41,317 bases of DNA from Methanobacteriaceae archaeon (GCA_027318585.1 DAHVOW010000014.1:1-41317); one strand, 5' to 3'; positions 20,383 to 29,329 are shown, numbered from the stretch's first letter. Notes: a model not told the origin generated them from the letters alone. Numbers and translations are program-made.

Positions 20383-20766
20383 CTAGGATCTCCACAGGCC
20401 ATGGATACTGCAAAAGCTGCGCACGCTGATCTGGCTAACCTCATCCGGGTCCAGGGCAAACTGGGCCTGGGGCTGGTCTCCGGGCTGGAGGGTCTGTCGG
20501 TAGATGTTACCATCGGCCTTCACTTCGATCCAGTCTATGCAGTGGTTCTCTTCCATGGGATGGGCCACTTCACCCACCTTCACCAGTAATCCACCTTCAG
20601 TTTTCTCCACAATAGGTACGTGCTTTTCCTGGCCAGTGTCCTCCTTTCTGGCCTCTAGCAGGATCATGGGCACCTGGCAGCAGACCAGCTCTCCTTCTCC
20701 ATCCTGAAGGACCTCTATGACATTGTCACATACCTTACAGCGGTAAACTGCACCTTTTTCCGTCAC
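20383..20766 (-). CDS. dfx: Desulfoferrodoxin (superoxide reductase)
   Basis: Reduces superoxide to hydrogen peroxide without making oxygen. It is a two-iron form: the N-terminal desulforedoxin centre has Cys10, Cys13, Cys29 and Cys30. The catalytic centre has Glu47, Lys48 and His49 (EKHVP), His69 (HPM), His75, and a Cys119-x-x-His122 pair. Length is 127. It follows rubrerythrin by 11 bp, so the two are one transcript. Superoxide reductase would make peroxide that rubrerythrin then removes; rubredoxins from 37999-38748 are likely electron donors. A T-run on the coding strand (complement of about 20355-20366) follows the gene. Confidence 0.96.
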   Translation of the reverse strand: MTEKGAVYRCKVCDNVIEVLQDGEGELVCCQVPMILLEARKEDTGQEKHVPIVEKTEGGLLVKVGEVAHPMEENHCIDWIEVKADGNIYRQTLQPGDQPQAQFALDPDEVSQISVRSFCSIHGLWRS

Positions 20767-20777
20767 GGTAACTTCTC

Positions 20778-21362
20778 CTAGAACTGTTCGCAGCGTATGT
20801 AGAAGTATTCCTGGGGATGGTCACAGGCCGGACATTTCTCTGGCGCATCTTTGCCCATGGCAGTGTAGCCGCACTTGGGACAGGCCCACTCCACTTCTTC
20901 CTCCTTCTTCTGGAAGGTGTCCTTTTCCACCTGCTCCAGGAGGGCCAGGTAGCGTTCCTCGTGATGGCTTTCGGCATGGCCAATGGCGTTTAAACGAGTT
21001 GCCACATCATCTAATCCATCCTCTTTGGCGGCCAGTGCGAATTCCGGGTACATTTCAGCAGTTTCGTAGTGTTCCCCGGCTATGGCGGCTTTGATATTGG
21101 CGGCGGTGTCTCCCAGGGTGAGGGGGGCCTCGGCTTCCACCTCTATGGCGTCGGGATCTTCACCCATCTTCTCTTTAAGATCCTGTATCATCCTAAACAG
21201 CCATTTAGCGTGTTGTCTTTCCTGTTCAGCAGTTTCCAGGAATATTTCGGCTACCTTGTGGAAGCCTTCCTTCTTAGCAGCATCGGCATATAAAGTGTAA
21301 CGATTTCGGGCCTGACTCTCTCCAATAAAAGCCTTGCTTAAGTTTTCTAAGGTATTTTTCAT
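20778..21362 (-). CDS. rbr: Rubrerythrin
   Basis: NADH- and rubredoxin-dependent peroxidase of anaerobes, 194 residues. The N-terminal ferritin-like four-helix bundle supplies the di-iron ligands through ESQARNRY, ETAEQERQHAKW, GEHYETAEMYPEFA and AESHHEERY. The C-terminal rubredoxin domain has CPKCGY...CPACDHP for one iron. Length and domain order are standard. GGTGAAATTGT lies just before the ATG. An AT-rich TATA-like element at about 21393-21406 (minus strand) fits as promoter. It is the first gene of the rbr-dfx pair and lies 107 bp beyond the histidine kinase stop codon on the same strand. Confidence 0.96.
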   Translation of the reverse strand: MKNTLENLSKAFIGESQARNRYTLYADAAKKEGFHKVAEIFLETAEQERQHAKWLFRMIQDLKEKMGEDPDAIEVEAEAPLTLGDTAANIKAAIAGEHYETAEMYPEFALAAKEDGLDDVATRLNAIGHAESHHEERYLALLEQVEKDTFQKKEEEVEWACPKCGYTAMGKDAPEKCPACDHPQEYFYIRCEQF

Positions 21363-21469
21363 ACAATTTCACCATAACAGAATCTGTAGGATATGATTAT
21401 TAATATTTACTAAAAGCAAAAAGAATGTCGGGATAATATTTCTCCGGGGTGATTGGTCCCTGTAAAGAC

Positions 21470-23437
21470 TCAACCCGGGATTTCCATCGAATCAGGGTTT
21501 ATGTAGATCTCAAAGGAAGTGCCTTCCCTACTTAAAATTTTGATTTTACCCTTCAACTGTTCGGTCAAAGCATGCACCAGCTTCAATCCCAGAGTGGAAG
21601 ACTCAAGAAGGTTAATATCATCCGGTAACCCCACTCCGGTGTCGGTGCAGGTGATGATTATCTGGCCATCCCTCTGGTGGAGTCGGACAATGATCTTACC
21701 CCTTTGATCATGGGGGAAGGCGTGTTTGATGCTGTTGGTAACCAGTTCGTTGATGATGAGGGCGCAGGGAATAGCGGTGTTAATGTTTATCCATACCGTT
21801 TCGCAGTCCATCTCCAGGGCGATCCTCTCGGCGGAACCCTCATAGGATTTTAATATATTCACCACCAGTTCCTGGATGTACTCCGCCAGGTTGATGCGGG
21901 TGAAGTCCCCGGATTGGTAGAGTTTTTCATGTACCAGGGCCATGGACTGTATACGGTTTTTGGTTTTCCGGAATAAGTGGATGGTCTCCTCATCATCGGA
22001 ACGGTTGGACTGCAGACTGATGAGGCTGGAGATGATCTGCAGGTTGTTCCTGACCCGGTGGTGTATTTCTCTCAGAAGGATTTCCTTCTCCTCCAGGGAG
22101 AGTTCTATCTCCTTCTTATACTCCACTTCCGGGGTTATGTCTTCCAGGGTCTCCACCGCACCAATTACTTCCCCTTTAGAATCAAGGAGGGGAAAGGCGG
22201 TCATGTACAACCATCGGCCGTCTTTGATGTGGGGAAAGAATCCGGTGGCACTGTACGCATTGTCCACCAGTTTGGTGCGCATGTGTTTGGTGGAGTACCA
22301 CTTAAAAATACCCTTCCAGTTACCCTCCAGCAAAAGGTCAGCCATACAGGGCCTTTGTTCCTGGTAGAACACGTGCCAGTGCTTATTGGTGCCCAGCACG
22401 TCCTCTTTCATTATACCGGTGAAATTTTCCAGGGCCAGGTTCCAGTAAACTACCTCATGATCGGTGTCAATTACGAAGGTGGGAATGGGTGAGCCATTGA
22501 TTACACTCTCCAATCTTTTCTCATTATTCCGGAGACTATGGTATAACCTTTTCCTTACTTCAATTTCGTGTGACAATTTCTGGTTGATCTCTCCCAATTC
22601 CTGGGTTCTTTCTTCCACCATGTTCTCCAGGTTCGCACGATGTTGGTCCAGCTGTAACTCCACCTTTTTTCGGCTGTCAATATCCCTTATAACCAGTAAA
22701 AAACCCTGGGGGTCCTGGTTTTCATCCAGGAAGGGGTTGATCAAGGATTCCAGCCAGAGGTAATCACCGGCCATATTTCTACATCTGAATTCCATGGCCA
22801 GGGGTGCTGAGAGGATATTTTCCAGGGCATGGGATATGGACTCTTTATCTTCCGGGTGCACCAGATAAAATAACTTGCTAACAGGCTGCCCTAGGAAGTC
22901 CTGATAGTTATATCCCAGAATTTTATTAATAGAACTACTCAGGTACTGTATCTGACCCTCTCTATCAATCTGCAACACTATATCCTGCATGTTCTTGGTT
23001 ATCAGGCGTAGTTGAGCTTCCCTATTTTTAAGGCTTTTATCGGCACGTTCCAACTCCCGGGCTTCTTCCACCTCATCTAAAGCCCTCATGATTGTGTATG
23101 GTAATTTGGAGAGGTTGTTTTTGAAGACATAATCTTTGGCACCTTCCCTTAACACTTCCACCACGAATTCGCCCCCAATTTTTCCACTTAAAAATATGAA
23201 GGGGACCTGGGGTATCTCCTGCTGGGCAATCTTCAGGGCAGTTTTACCGTCAAAAGATGGCAGGGAATGGTCGGCCAGGATGATATGTGGCTGGAATTTT
23301 TTTATACCCCTACGAAACTCAGTCTCGGTTTCCACCCTTAAAGATGAGAAAGGAATGTTTCCAAGTTCGAGTTCCCTTTCTGCCAGTTCAGCATCAAAGG
23401 GAACATCTTCCAAAATCATTATCCTTATCTTTTCCAT
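21470..23437 (-). CDS. Receiver-PAS-PAS sensor histidine kinase (HisKA_2 type)
   Basis: Soluble signalling kinase of 655 residues without membrane helices. Order: receiver domain (3-120) with Glu10/Asp11 and phospho-acceptor Asp56; PAS domain (about 137-257); coiled coil (about 258-305); second PAS domain (about 305-440) containing Cys364 in QRPCMADLL; a HisKA_2 dimerisation helix LLREIHHRVRNN with phospho-accepting His459; and a HATPase domain with INELVTNS (562-569), TDTGVGLP (598-605) and a late LGLKLV. No partner regulator is nearby. The intracellular PAS pair suggests a redox, small-molecule or energy signal, and rbr-dfx is adjacent, but a link is only inferred. Confidence 0.91.
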   Translation of the reverse strand: MEKIRIMILEDVPFDAELAERELELGNIPFSSLRVETETEFRRGIKKFQPHIILADHSLPSFDGKTALKIAQQEIPQVPFIFLSGKIGGEFVVEVLREGAKDYVFKNNLSKLPYTIMRALDEVEEARELERADKSLKNREAQLRLITKNMQDIVLQIDREGQIQYLSSSINKILGYNYQDFLGQPVSKLFYLVHPEDKESISHALENILSAPLAMEFRCRNMAGDYLWLESLINPFLDENQDPQGFLLVIRDIDSRKKVELQLDQHRANLENMVEERTQELGEINQKLSHEIEVRKRLYHSLRNNEKRLESVINGSPIPTFVIDTDHEVVYWNLALENFTGIMKEDVLGTNKHWHVFYQEQRPCMADLLLEGNWKGIFKWYSTKHMRTKLVDNAYSATGFFPHIKDGRWLYMTAFPLLDSKGEVIGAVETLEDITPEVEYKKEIELSLEEKEILLREIHHRVRNNLQIISSLISLQSNRSDDEETIHLFRKTKNRIQSMALVHEKLYQSGDFTRINLAEYIQELVVNILKSYEGSAERIALEMDCETVWININTAIPCALIINELVTNSIKHAFPHDQRGKIIVRLHQRDGQIIITCTDTGVGLPDDINLLESSTLGLKLVHALTEQLKGKIKILSREGTSFEIYINPDSMEIPG

Positions 23438-23731
23438 TAAATCACTTCTTACGACCCTGAATCCAGTGTTAATGTTACTCTATCTGCTATTATTTATTAA
23501 CTTTTTTATAAAACCTTCTAATAACTCCACAGTATCATTATTAATCCTCCATGGTTAGATTAAATAGAAATCAGTCAGAAATAGGAGGATGTGATGGTCA
23601 GAACCTTTAAATTCGTCCTTCATTAGGCCAAGACGTAAGTGGTCATTAATCATAACCTATCTGCCACTGGTAGGACGGTGACCAAACTTCATTCTTTCTT
23701 AAAATAAGGGTCTTGGAAATAATTAATAGGA
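23438..23731. other. Divergent intergenic region between the kinase and mgtE-like gene
   Basis: 294 bp with no protein gene. It should hold the promoters of the two divergent genes. One notable structure is TGGTCA (23640-23645) and TGACCA (23679-23684) enclosing CCTA (23656-23659)/TAGG (23671-23674). It could be an operator or an mRNA leader fold before the transporter, but the stems are short. Confidence 0.4.
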
Positions 23732-24748
23732 ATGCTCATCATAGTTGCAGTTATGGAACCAGATCACAGTTTTTCCAGGACAGCCCAGGACAGTATGATC
23801 AGCACTGTGCCCATGGCCCTTCCCCAGGATAGTATAGGGGAGATCAAACAACTTCTATCCACCCAGGCTTGTAATCTTTTAAACATAGACTACGTTTATG
23901 TGGTAAATGAACAAGGACATCTAGATGGGGTGCTATCTATTAAAGAAGTTTTAAGTTGTATGGAAAATGAGGTGGTGGTGAAGGAAGTTATGAAACGTGA
24001 TCTAGTGGTAGCTTCCCCCTCCACCCACCAGGAGAGAGTGGTGTACCTGGCACTGTCCCACGGCATTAAATCCGTGCCGGTGGTGGATGAAGCTGGAAAT
24101 TTCCTAGGAGTGGTTCCCTATGACCAGATACTGCGCATCTTCAACCACGAGGTGCAGAGTGACGTGTTTAACTTTGGGGGTATCTTCCACAAGGTGGGGG
24201 AGGAATACACCACCATCAAATCCAGCACCCGGATGATGATCCGCTCCCGTTTGCCCTGGCTGGTGGTGGGAGTCCTGGGTGGAACCATGGCCGCTGGTCT
24301 GATTGGTTACTTTGAAAACCTGCTATCAGAGTACATTGTACTGGCCTTCTTCATACCGGTGATGGTTTACATGAGTGACGCCGCAGGAACCCAATCCGAA
24401 GCCCTCATCATCCGCAGCATGGCCCTGGATCCTAAACTGGCTATGAAGGCCTACTTCTTCCGGGAAGTGCAGGTGGCAGTGGTGATTGGGTTGGTGTCCG
24501 GAGGACTGGCTGCGGTCACATCACTTTTAGGATGGACTCAGCCGGTTTTAAGCATTATCGTTGGTTTTTCCATGTTCCTGAGTATCATTGCCTCGGTGGC
24601 TATTGCAACCGTGGCACCCCTTATTTTCAAGAAGCTTAAATATGACCCGGCAGTGGCCACCGGTCCTTTAGCCACCATAGTAAGTGACATCACCACCCTG
24701 GCCATTTACTTCACCACAGCTGTGATCTTAACTGGGACGCTTCTATAG
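23732..24748 (+). CDS. MgtE-like magnesium (divalent cation) transporter
   Basis: Membrane protein of about 338 residues: a CBS-domain pair (about 18-140) followed by a five-helix MgtE channel domain (about 170-338). Channel-domain landmarks are RLPWLVVGVLGG, SDAAGTQSEALIIR and the C-terminal DPAVATGPLATIVSDITTLAIYF, which carries the pore aspartate used for Mg2+. The N-terminal MgtE_N domain of the classical bacterial transporter is absent, a short form seen in some archaea. CBS domains probably gate the channel by sensing Mg2+ or nucleotides. Start is uncertain: ATG 23732 and in-frame ATG 23753 both lack a strong ribosome site. Confidence 0.9.
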   Translation: MLIIVAVMEPDHSFSRTAQDSMISTVPMALPQDSIGEIKQLLSTQACNLLNIDYVYVVNEQGHLDGVLSIKEVLSCMENEVVVKEVMKRDLVVASPSTHQERVVYLALSHGIKSVPVVDEAGNFLGVVPYDQILRIFNHEVQSDVFNFGGIFHKVGEEYTTIKSSTRMMIRSRLPWLVVGVLGGTMAAGLIGYFENLLSEYIVLAFFIPVMVYMSDAAGTQSEALIIRSMALDPKLAMKAYFFREVQVAVVIGLVSGGLAAVTSLLGWTQPVLSIIVGFSMFLSIIASVAIATVAPLIFKKLKYDPAVATGPLATIVSDITTLAIYFTTAVILTGTLL

Positions 24749-24882
24749 AGGGGCTACTATTTTTTTATCCCGGGATAGGTTTACACCAATTCATTCTATA
24801 GCGATGCTTAACATCAATCAATCTTTAGACCATGATTATTACAAATTCAATGAAAAAACAACTGATTCCATTGTAATTAGTA

Positions 24883-24928
24883 TACAACCATTATAGTTGT
24901 ATATAAATTTACAACCATTAAAGTTGTA
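24883..24928 (+). promoter_or_regulatory. Twin operator dyads flanking a TATA box
   Basis: Two 19-bp elements, 24883-24901 and 24910-24928, each read TACAAC-N7-GTTGTA and differ at one spacer base. Between them is TATAAATT (24902-24909), a TATA box about 45-50 bp before the ATG of the SatD-like gene. A repressor bound here would block TBP and the transcription start. The downstream gene has a C-terminal helix-turn-helix, so autoregulation is the obvious guess. Confidence 0.75.
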
Positions 24929-24953
24929 TAATAGTAGGTACAAATAATTGGTG

Positions 24954-25613
24954 ATGAAACAGAAGTTATACCTGTTGTGTGGTGAAACTGCCTCAGGGGG
25001 AATGGTTGATGATTACCAGTCCCGTCTGGAAGTAATTTGTCGGGTGGTTAACTCCCGGTACAATAAACATCTATACACTGGACTCTCACCCTTACCGGAT
25101 CCCAGGAGGGTGGGGGCGGTTCTTTTAAATATCTCCCGGGTTTATGATATCCTGGACATAATATTGAAGGGTCTGTATCCTCAGTCCATACGTTTCGTAC
25201 TGGTGCATGGGGTAATGGAGATCACCGAGGAAGGACTAGACCACCTACAGGGTCCGGCTATGGAGAAGGCCACCCAGATGATGGCTCGGTTGGAAAAAGA
25301 TGGCCTATTTTTTGAAATGTCAGTGGAGCGGAAAGAAACTGATCTGGCCCTATCCGGCCTGGTCAACTCGGTACAGCTCTTAAAACAAGGGTTATCATCT
25401 AAAAAAAGGCGAATAATTAGTGAATATGTGAAAACTGGCAACCAGAGCCAGGCTGCAGTGAACCTGAGCATGACCCAACAGGGAGTTAGTAAGGCCTTGA
25501 AAAGCAGTAACTGGAGGGAAATAATAGACGGGGAGCAGAAACTGCAAAGGGCCCTGGAGATATATTCGGATCGACTGGGCAGGAAGCAGCGCAGTCTGGA
25601 TGATTTTTACTAA
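24954..25613 (+). CDS. SatD-family protein with C-terminal helix-turn-helix
   Basis: About 219 residues. The N-terminal two thirds (starting KLYLLCGETAS, then SRLEVICRVVNSRYN, and RFVLVHGVMEI) resemble the SatD family, known from the acid-tolerance locus of streptococci. The last third, KKRRIISEYVKTGNQSQAAV followed by LSMTQQGVSKAL, is a helix-turn-helix. A DNA-binding or nucleotide-sensing regulator is likely but unproven. Start was placed at ATG 24954; TTG 24948 and GTG 24951 are in the same frame. There is no clear ribosome site, and the TATA box at 24902-24909 implies a leader of about 25 nt. Two TACAAC-N7-GTTGTA dyads flank this TATA box. Confidence 0.77.
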   Translation: MKQKLYLLCGETASGGMVDDYQSRLEVICRVVNSRYNKHLYTGLSPLPDPRRVGAVLLNISRVYDILDIILKGLYPQSIRFVLVHGVMEITEEGLDHLQGPAMEKATQMMARLEKDGLFFEMSVERKETDLALSGLVNSVQLLKQGLSSKKRRIISEYVKTGNQSQAAVNLSMTQQGVSKALKSSNWREIIDGEQKLQRALEIYSDRLGRKQRSLDDFY

Positions 25614-25799
25614 AATCACTTATCATAATTATTTTTTATTAATAAAAAAAATACGAGACTCCATTATAAGTGGGGGACTAGTAGATAAAGGAGGAACATC
25701 TTTATATGGCAGTTCTCCAATATTAGGGTAAGATTATTTAGTTTACTAATTCGATGTATCTGGTAAATTTTAACCTTGTTTAAATTGGAGGAATATGAT

Positions 25800-26513
25800 T
25801 TGCTTCTCTTAATCAGTCCCATTAATACCCAAGAGGCTCGGGAAGCCATTGATGGTGGAGCCGATATAATTGATGTCAAAAACCCCAAGGAGGGGTCACT
25901 GGGAGCTAATTTCCCCTGGGTTATCCGCAGTATACGTGAGATCACCCCTAAAGACATGTTAGTCAGCGCCACCCTGGGTGATGTGCCCTACAAACCCGGC
26001 ACTGTAGCCCTGGCCGCTGCCGGAGCAGTGGTATCCGGAGCCGACTATATAAAAGTGGGCCTTTATGGCACCCGCAACTATGATGAGGCCCGGGATGTAA
26101 TGGATGGTGTGGTGAAGGCAGTTAAGGACCTGCGGGAGGATGCCCTGGTGGTGGCCTCGGGTTACGCCGATGCCCACCGGGTGGGAGCAGTGGATCCCAT
26201 GGATATTCCCCGGGTAGCTGCTGATTCCGGTGCCGACCTGGCCATGGTGGACACTGCAGTTAAGGATGGTAAGACCCTCTTTGACTTCATGGACCCGGAA
26301 ACCATCACCCGGTTCACTGATGAAATCCACAGCTACGGCTTGAAATCAGCCCTGGCTGGTTCAGTTAAGGAAGATCAGCTTAAAATCCTGCACCAACTGG
26401 GGTGTGACGTGGTGGGAATCCGCGGTGCAGCCTGCACTGGAGGGGACCGTAACCAGGGATCCATACACCACAGTGCGGTGTCCCGGCTCAAAAGCCTGGT
26501 AAGTGACTTCTAA
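25800..26513 (+). CDS. mfnB: (5-formylfuran-3-yl)methyl phosphate synthase
   Basis: Makes the furan precursor of methanofuran from two molecules of glyceraldehyde 3-phosphate, in the cytoplasm of methanogens. The start is a TTG at 25800, 8 bases after GGAGG (25787-25791). This start gives Lys27, Lys85, Asp151 and Lys155, the numbering I recall for the active-site residues of M. jannaschii MfnB, and a length of 237, close to that protein. A longer frame from TTG 25776 would put the ribosome site inside the gene. The TIM-barrel signature segments GGADIIDVKNPKEGSLGAN, SATLGDVPYKPG and IRGAACTGGDR are clear. guaB follows after 116 bp. Confidence 0.96.
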   Translation: MLLLISPINTQEAREAIDGGADIIDVKNPKEGSLGANFPWVIRSIREITPKDMLVSATLGDVPYKPGTVALAAAGAVVSGADYIKVGLYGTRNYDEARDVMDGVVKAVKDLREDALVVASGYADAHRVGAVDPMDIPRVAADSGADLAMVDTAVKDGKTLFDFMDPETITRFTDEIHSYGLKSALAGSVKEDQLKILHQLGCDVVGIRGAACTGGDRNQGSIHHSAVSRLKSLVSDF

Positions 26514-26629
26514 TTCGAACAAGATCATAATAAAGTAAATGGTCTAATGGGGGCCGTGAATCTCTCTTCACTCCACTTAATCATTCACGATATTCATTAA
26601 TTAACTTTAAGAGTATGAGGTGTTATGTT

Positions 26630-28117
26630 ATGTTCTCAAAGAAACTGAAAAATGCTCGGGAAGGCTTTACATTTGACGACTTTTTGCTGGTTCCTGCTGC
26701 CTCGGCAGTGGAGCCTAAGGATGTGGTAACCATCAGCAGGGTCTCCCGGAACCATGAGCTTAACATTCCCATCATAAGCTCAGCCATGGACACCGTTACT
26801 GAGGCGGAGATGGCCATCACTCTGGCCCAGGAGGGTGGTATGGGAGTAATCCACCGGAATATGACCATCAAGGAACAGGTGGAAGAGGTTAAGAAGGTTA
26901 AACGTTCCTCGGATTTGACTATCCGGGATGTTATCACCATCGACCCCGAGGCCTCGGTGAAGGAGAGCATCCAGATGATGGATGAAGAGGATGTCAGTGG
27001 ACTGCCAGTGGTGGAGAAGGGCACCGTGGTGGGTATCATCAGCCGCCGAGACATAACTCCCCTCTTGAACTCCCTGGAGACTATGCAGGTCCGGGAAGTG
27101 ATGACCGAGGAGGTGGTGACCATCAGCGAATCCACCACCCCCGAGGAAGCCCTGGACATTGCCTACGAGAACAAGGTAGAACGACTCCCAGTGGTGGATG
27201 GTAAAAAGATAGTGGGTATCGTGACCATCCGGGATATCATTGAACGTAAAAAATATCCCAACGCCTCCCGGGATAAGAAGGGACGATTCCTGGTGGCCGC
27301 GGCCACTGGACCATTCGACCTGGAACGGGCCATGGCCCTGGATGATGCAGGAGTGGACATCATAGCTGTGGACTGTGCCCATGCACACAACCTAAATGTG
27401 GTGAACTTCGCCGGTGAATTAAAGGACAACATCCAGGCCGACCTCATCGTGGGTAACATCGCCACCTTCAAAGCCGCTGAAGACCTTTTAGCCCAGGAAG
27501 TTGATGGTCTGAAGGTGGGTATCGGTGGAGGTTCCATCTGCACCACCCGTATCATCGCCGGAGTGGGAGTGCCCCAGTTAACTGCCATCAGTGAAGCAGC
27601 CGACGCTGCCCAGGACTATGATGTTCCCATCATCGGAGATGGTGGTTTGCGTTACTCCGGAGATATGGCCAAAGCCATAGCTGTAGGTGCGGATTGTGTA
27701 ATGCTGGGCAACCTCCTGGCCGGAACCGAAGAGGCACCTGGCGAGGTGGTTATTATGAACGGCCGAAAATTCAAACAGTACCGGGGTATGGGCAGTTTAG
27801 GGGCCATGACCGGTGGTATCGGGGCCGGAACTGACCGTTACTTCCAGGATGTTAAGGGGCCCATGAAACACGCTAAACTGGTACCGGAGGGTGTGGAGGG
27901 AGTTACTCCCTACAAGGGCTCTGCCAGTGAAGTTCTGTACCAACTCATTGGTGGATTAAAGGCCTCCATGGGCTACTGTGGAGCCAAGGACATCGAAGCT
28001 ATGCAGAAGGACACCACCATGGTACGCATCACCTCCAGTGGCATAACCGAGAGCCACCCCCACGACATGTTCATCACCAACGAAAGCCCCAACTATCCCA
28101 CCACCCGACTGATGTAG
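26630..28117 (+). CDS. guaB: IMP dehydrogenase
   Basis: Oxidises IMP to XMP with NAD, the committed step to guanine nucleotides. About 495 residues. The N-terminal part FTFDDFLLVPAAS begins the TIM barrel, and two CBS domains (about 93-205) are inserted. The catalytic loop holds GIGGGSICTTRIIAGVG with the active-site cysteine, and GDGGLRYSGDMAKAIAVGAD and the flap-region GAGTDRYFQ follow. Start 26630 was chosen because GAGGTG (26617-26622) lies 7 bases before it; the in-frame ATG at 26615 overlaps that site. mobA begins 7 bp after the stop codon. Confidence 0.97.
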   Translation: MFSKKLKNAREGFTFDDFLLVPAASAVEPKDVVTISRVSRNHELNIPIISSAMDTVTEAEMAITLAQEGGMGVIHRNMTIKEQVEEVKKVKRSSDLTIRDVITIDPEASVKESIQMMDEEDVSGLPVVEKGTVVGIISRRDITPLLNSLETMQVREVMTEEVVTISESTTPEEALDIAYENKVERLPVVDGKKIVGIVTIRDIIERKKYPNASRDKKGRFLVAAATGPFDLERAMALDDAGVDIIAVDCAHAHNLNVVNFAGELKDNIQADLIVGNIATFKAAEDLLAQEVDGLKVGIGGGSICTTRIIAGVGVPQLTAISEAADAAQDYDVPIIGDGGLRYSGDMAKAIAVGADCVMLGNLLAGTEEAPGEVVIMNGRKFKQYRGMGSLGAMTGGIGAGTDRYFQDVKGPMKHAKLVPEGVEGVTPYKGSASEVLYQLIGGLKASMGYCGAKDIEAMQKDTTMVRITSSGITESHPHDMFITNESPNYPTTRLM

Positions 28118-28124
28118 ACCTAGT

Positions 28125-28721
28125 ATGAAGGCCTGCATAATCCTCTGCGGTGGCCGGGGAAGGCGGATGGGAAAGGACAAAGGTACCCTATTTTTTAAAG
28201 GCCAACCCCTAATCCAGCAGGTACTAAATTCCCTACCACCCCTGGATGAAATCATCCTGGTACTCCGGGATGAGAAACAGTACCAGACCTACCAGGAAAT
28301 AATAGACCCCTGTCTAGGGAAGTTGAAGGTGGCTTTTGACCGGGAAAAGGATCAGGGCCCCCTGGTAGGGATGTTAGCCGGACTCTCCTCTATTGAATCT
28401 GATAAGGCCCTCTTAATTCCCTGTGACTCCCCGGGCATTAATCCCCGATACGTGGAGAACATGTTGAACTACCCCCTGAAGGGCTACGATGCCCTGGTAC
28501 CCCGCTGGCCCGATGGTAGTTTAGAGCCGTTGCATGCGGTGTACAGTAAAAACAAGACCATCCTTATCATTGAAGAACAATTAAAAAGTGGTGTGCGGGA
28601 TGTTAAATCTATTTTCCCACAAATGAAGGTTTGTTATCTGGATGCAGAGACCCTGGCTAACGGTGGGGATATCTTTTTCAATCTGAACCGCCCCCAAGAT
28701 CTTGAAAATTTAAAAAAATAG
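28125..28721 (+). CDS. mobA: Molybdenum cofactor guanylyltransferase (MobA-like)
   Basis: Predicted to attach GMP to molybdopterin, forming the guanine dinucleotide cofactor used by formate and formylmethanofuran dehydrogenases. The nucleotide-binding motif LCGGRGRRMGKDKG is at residues 7-20. LIPCDSPGI is the metal-binding aspartate motif, and PLHAVYSK and a late FFNLNRPQDL are family features. Length 198 is typical. It starts 7 bp after guaB and is probably in the same transcript; GMP supply and GMP transfer thus sit side by side. MobA and CofC-like nucleotidyltransferases are hard to separate by eye; MobA is the better fit. Confidence 0.87.
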   Translation: MKACIILCGGRGRRMGKDKGTLFFKGQPLIQQVLNSLPPLDEIILVLRDEKQYQTYQEIIDPCLGKLKVAFDREKDQGPLVGMLAGLSSIESDKALLIPCDSPGINPRYVENMLNYPLKGYDALVPRWPDGSLEPLHAVYSKNKTILIIEEQLKSGVRDVKSIFPQMKVCYLDAETLANGGDIFFNLNRPQDLENLKK

Positions 28722-28767
28722 AGTAAATGATTCTATTTCAATTTATACTTAGTTAGAAAATTACAAT

Positions 28768-28807
28768 ATTACTCACACGAAGGATTAGTTGGATTACTCA
28801 CACGAAG
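28768..28807. repeat. Two 15-bp direct repeats
   Basis: ATTACTCACACGAAG occurs at 28768-28782 and 28793-28807, a period of 25 bp, in the gap between mobA and the convergent gene at 28958. Partly similar GTTAG/GTTGG AAAATT flanks occur outside. Only two units, so it is not a CRISPR. Confidence 0.6.
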
Positions 28808-28957
28808 TTTGGTTGGAAAATTCCTAATTATTCCATCCATTTTTAGAAAAAATTGCTACTTCTAATTAAAAGAAAGATTACCGTAGTTAACACCAAATAA
28901 GTCAAAATATATATTAATAGAACAGTTAAGGGTTTTTATCCCGTTATCGATAATTTT

Positions 28958-29203
28958 TCAGTGAATTAAGAGTTTTCCTGTATCCGGGCAGGGGTGATCT
29001 CCGGATCCGATTTGTACCGAACCAGGGTTTCTTCCCATCTCCAGGTAAAACTTGTTCACCCTTTCGATCATGTCGATGTAGTCTTTTTTGGTAATGCGAC
29101 AACCGTCGATTACCGTGGACTCGGGTAGTTTACCATTCAAACGTTTAAAGTCTATTACCGTTTTTACCATCTGTCGATATTGCTCAGGAGTCAAGCTCTC
29201 CAT
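28958..29203 (-). CDS. Small protein resembling one pseudomurein-binding repeat
   Basis: 81 residues. The core LTPEQYRQMVKTVIDFK, then NGKLPESTVIDGCRITKKDYIDMIERV resembles the pseudomurein-binding repeat that anchors proteins to the cell wall of Methanobacteriales. There is no signal peptide, so the protein may act inside the cell or be released in another way. Start is uncertain: ATG 29203 is preceded by GGTTGATG, while an in-frame GTG at 29215 has no ribosome site. A C-terminal DHPCPDTGK stretch has one cysteine. Identification is by pattern memory only and moderate. Confidence 0.6.
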   Translation of the reverse strand: MESLTPEQYRQMVKTVIDFKRLNGKLPESTVIDGCRITKKDYIDMIERVNKFYLEMGRNPGSVQIGSGDHPCPDTGKLLIH

Positions 29204-29329
29204 TACATCAACCACATTTAGTTTTTAAACTATATTATTTCCACCCTTTAAAAAGGTTACGAAATATGAGCCATTATACACAAAAAAGGAATAAAGTGGG
29301 TTGCTATAAAAAAAATAGGGACTAAGTTC

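Noticed and set aside
28768..28807. Possible CRISPR-like repeat
   Set aside because: Only two units of 15 bp with a 10-bp spacer; no cas genes.
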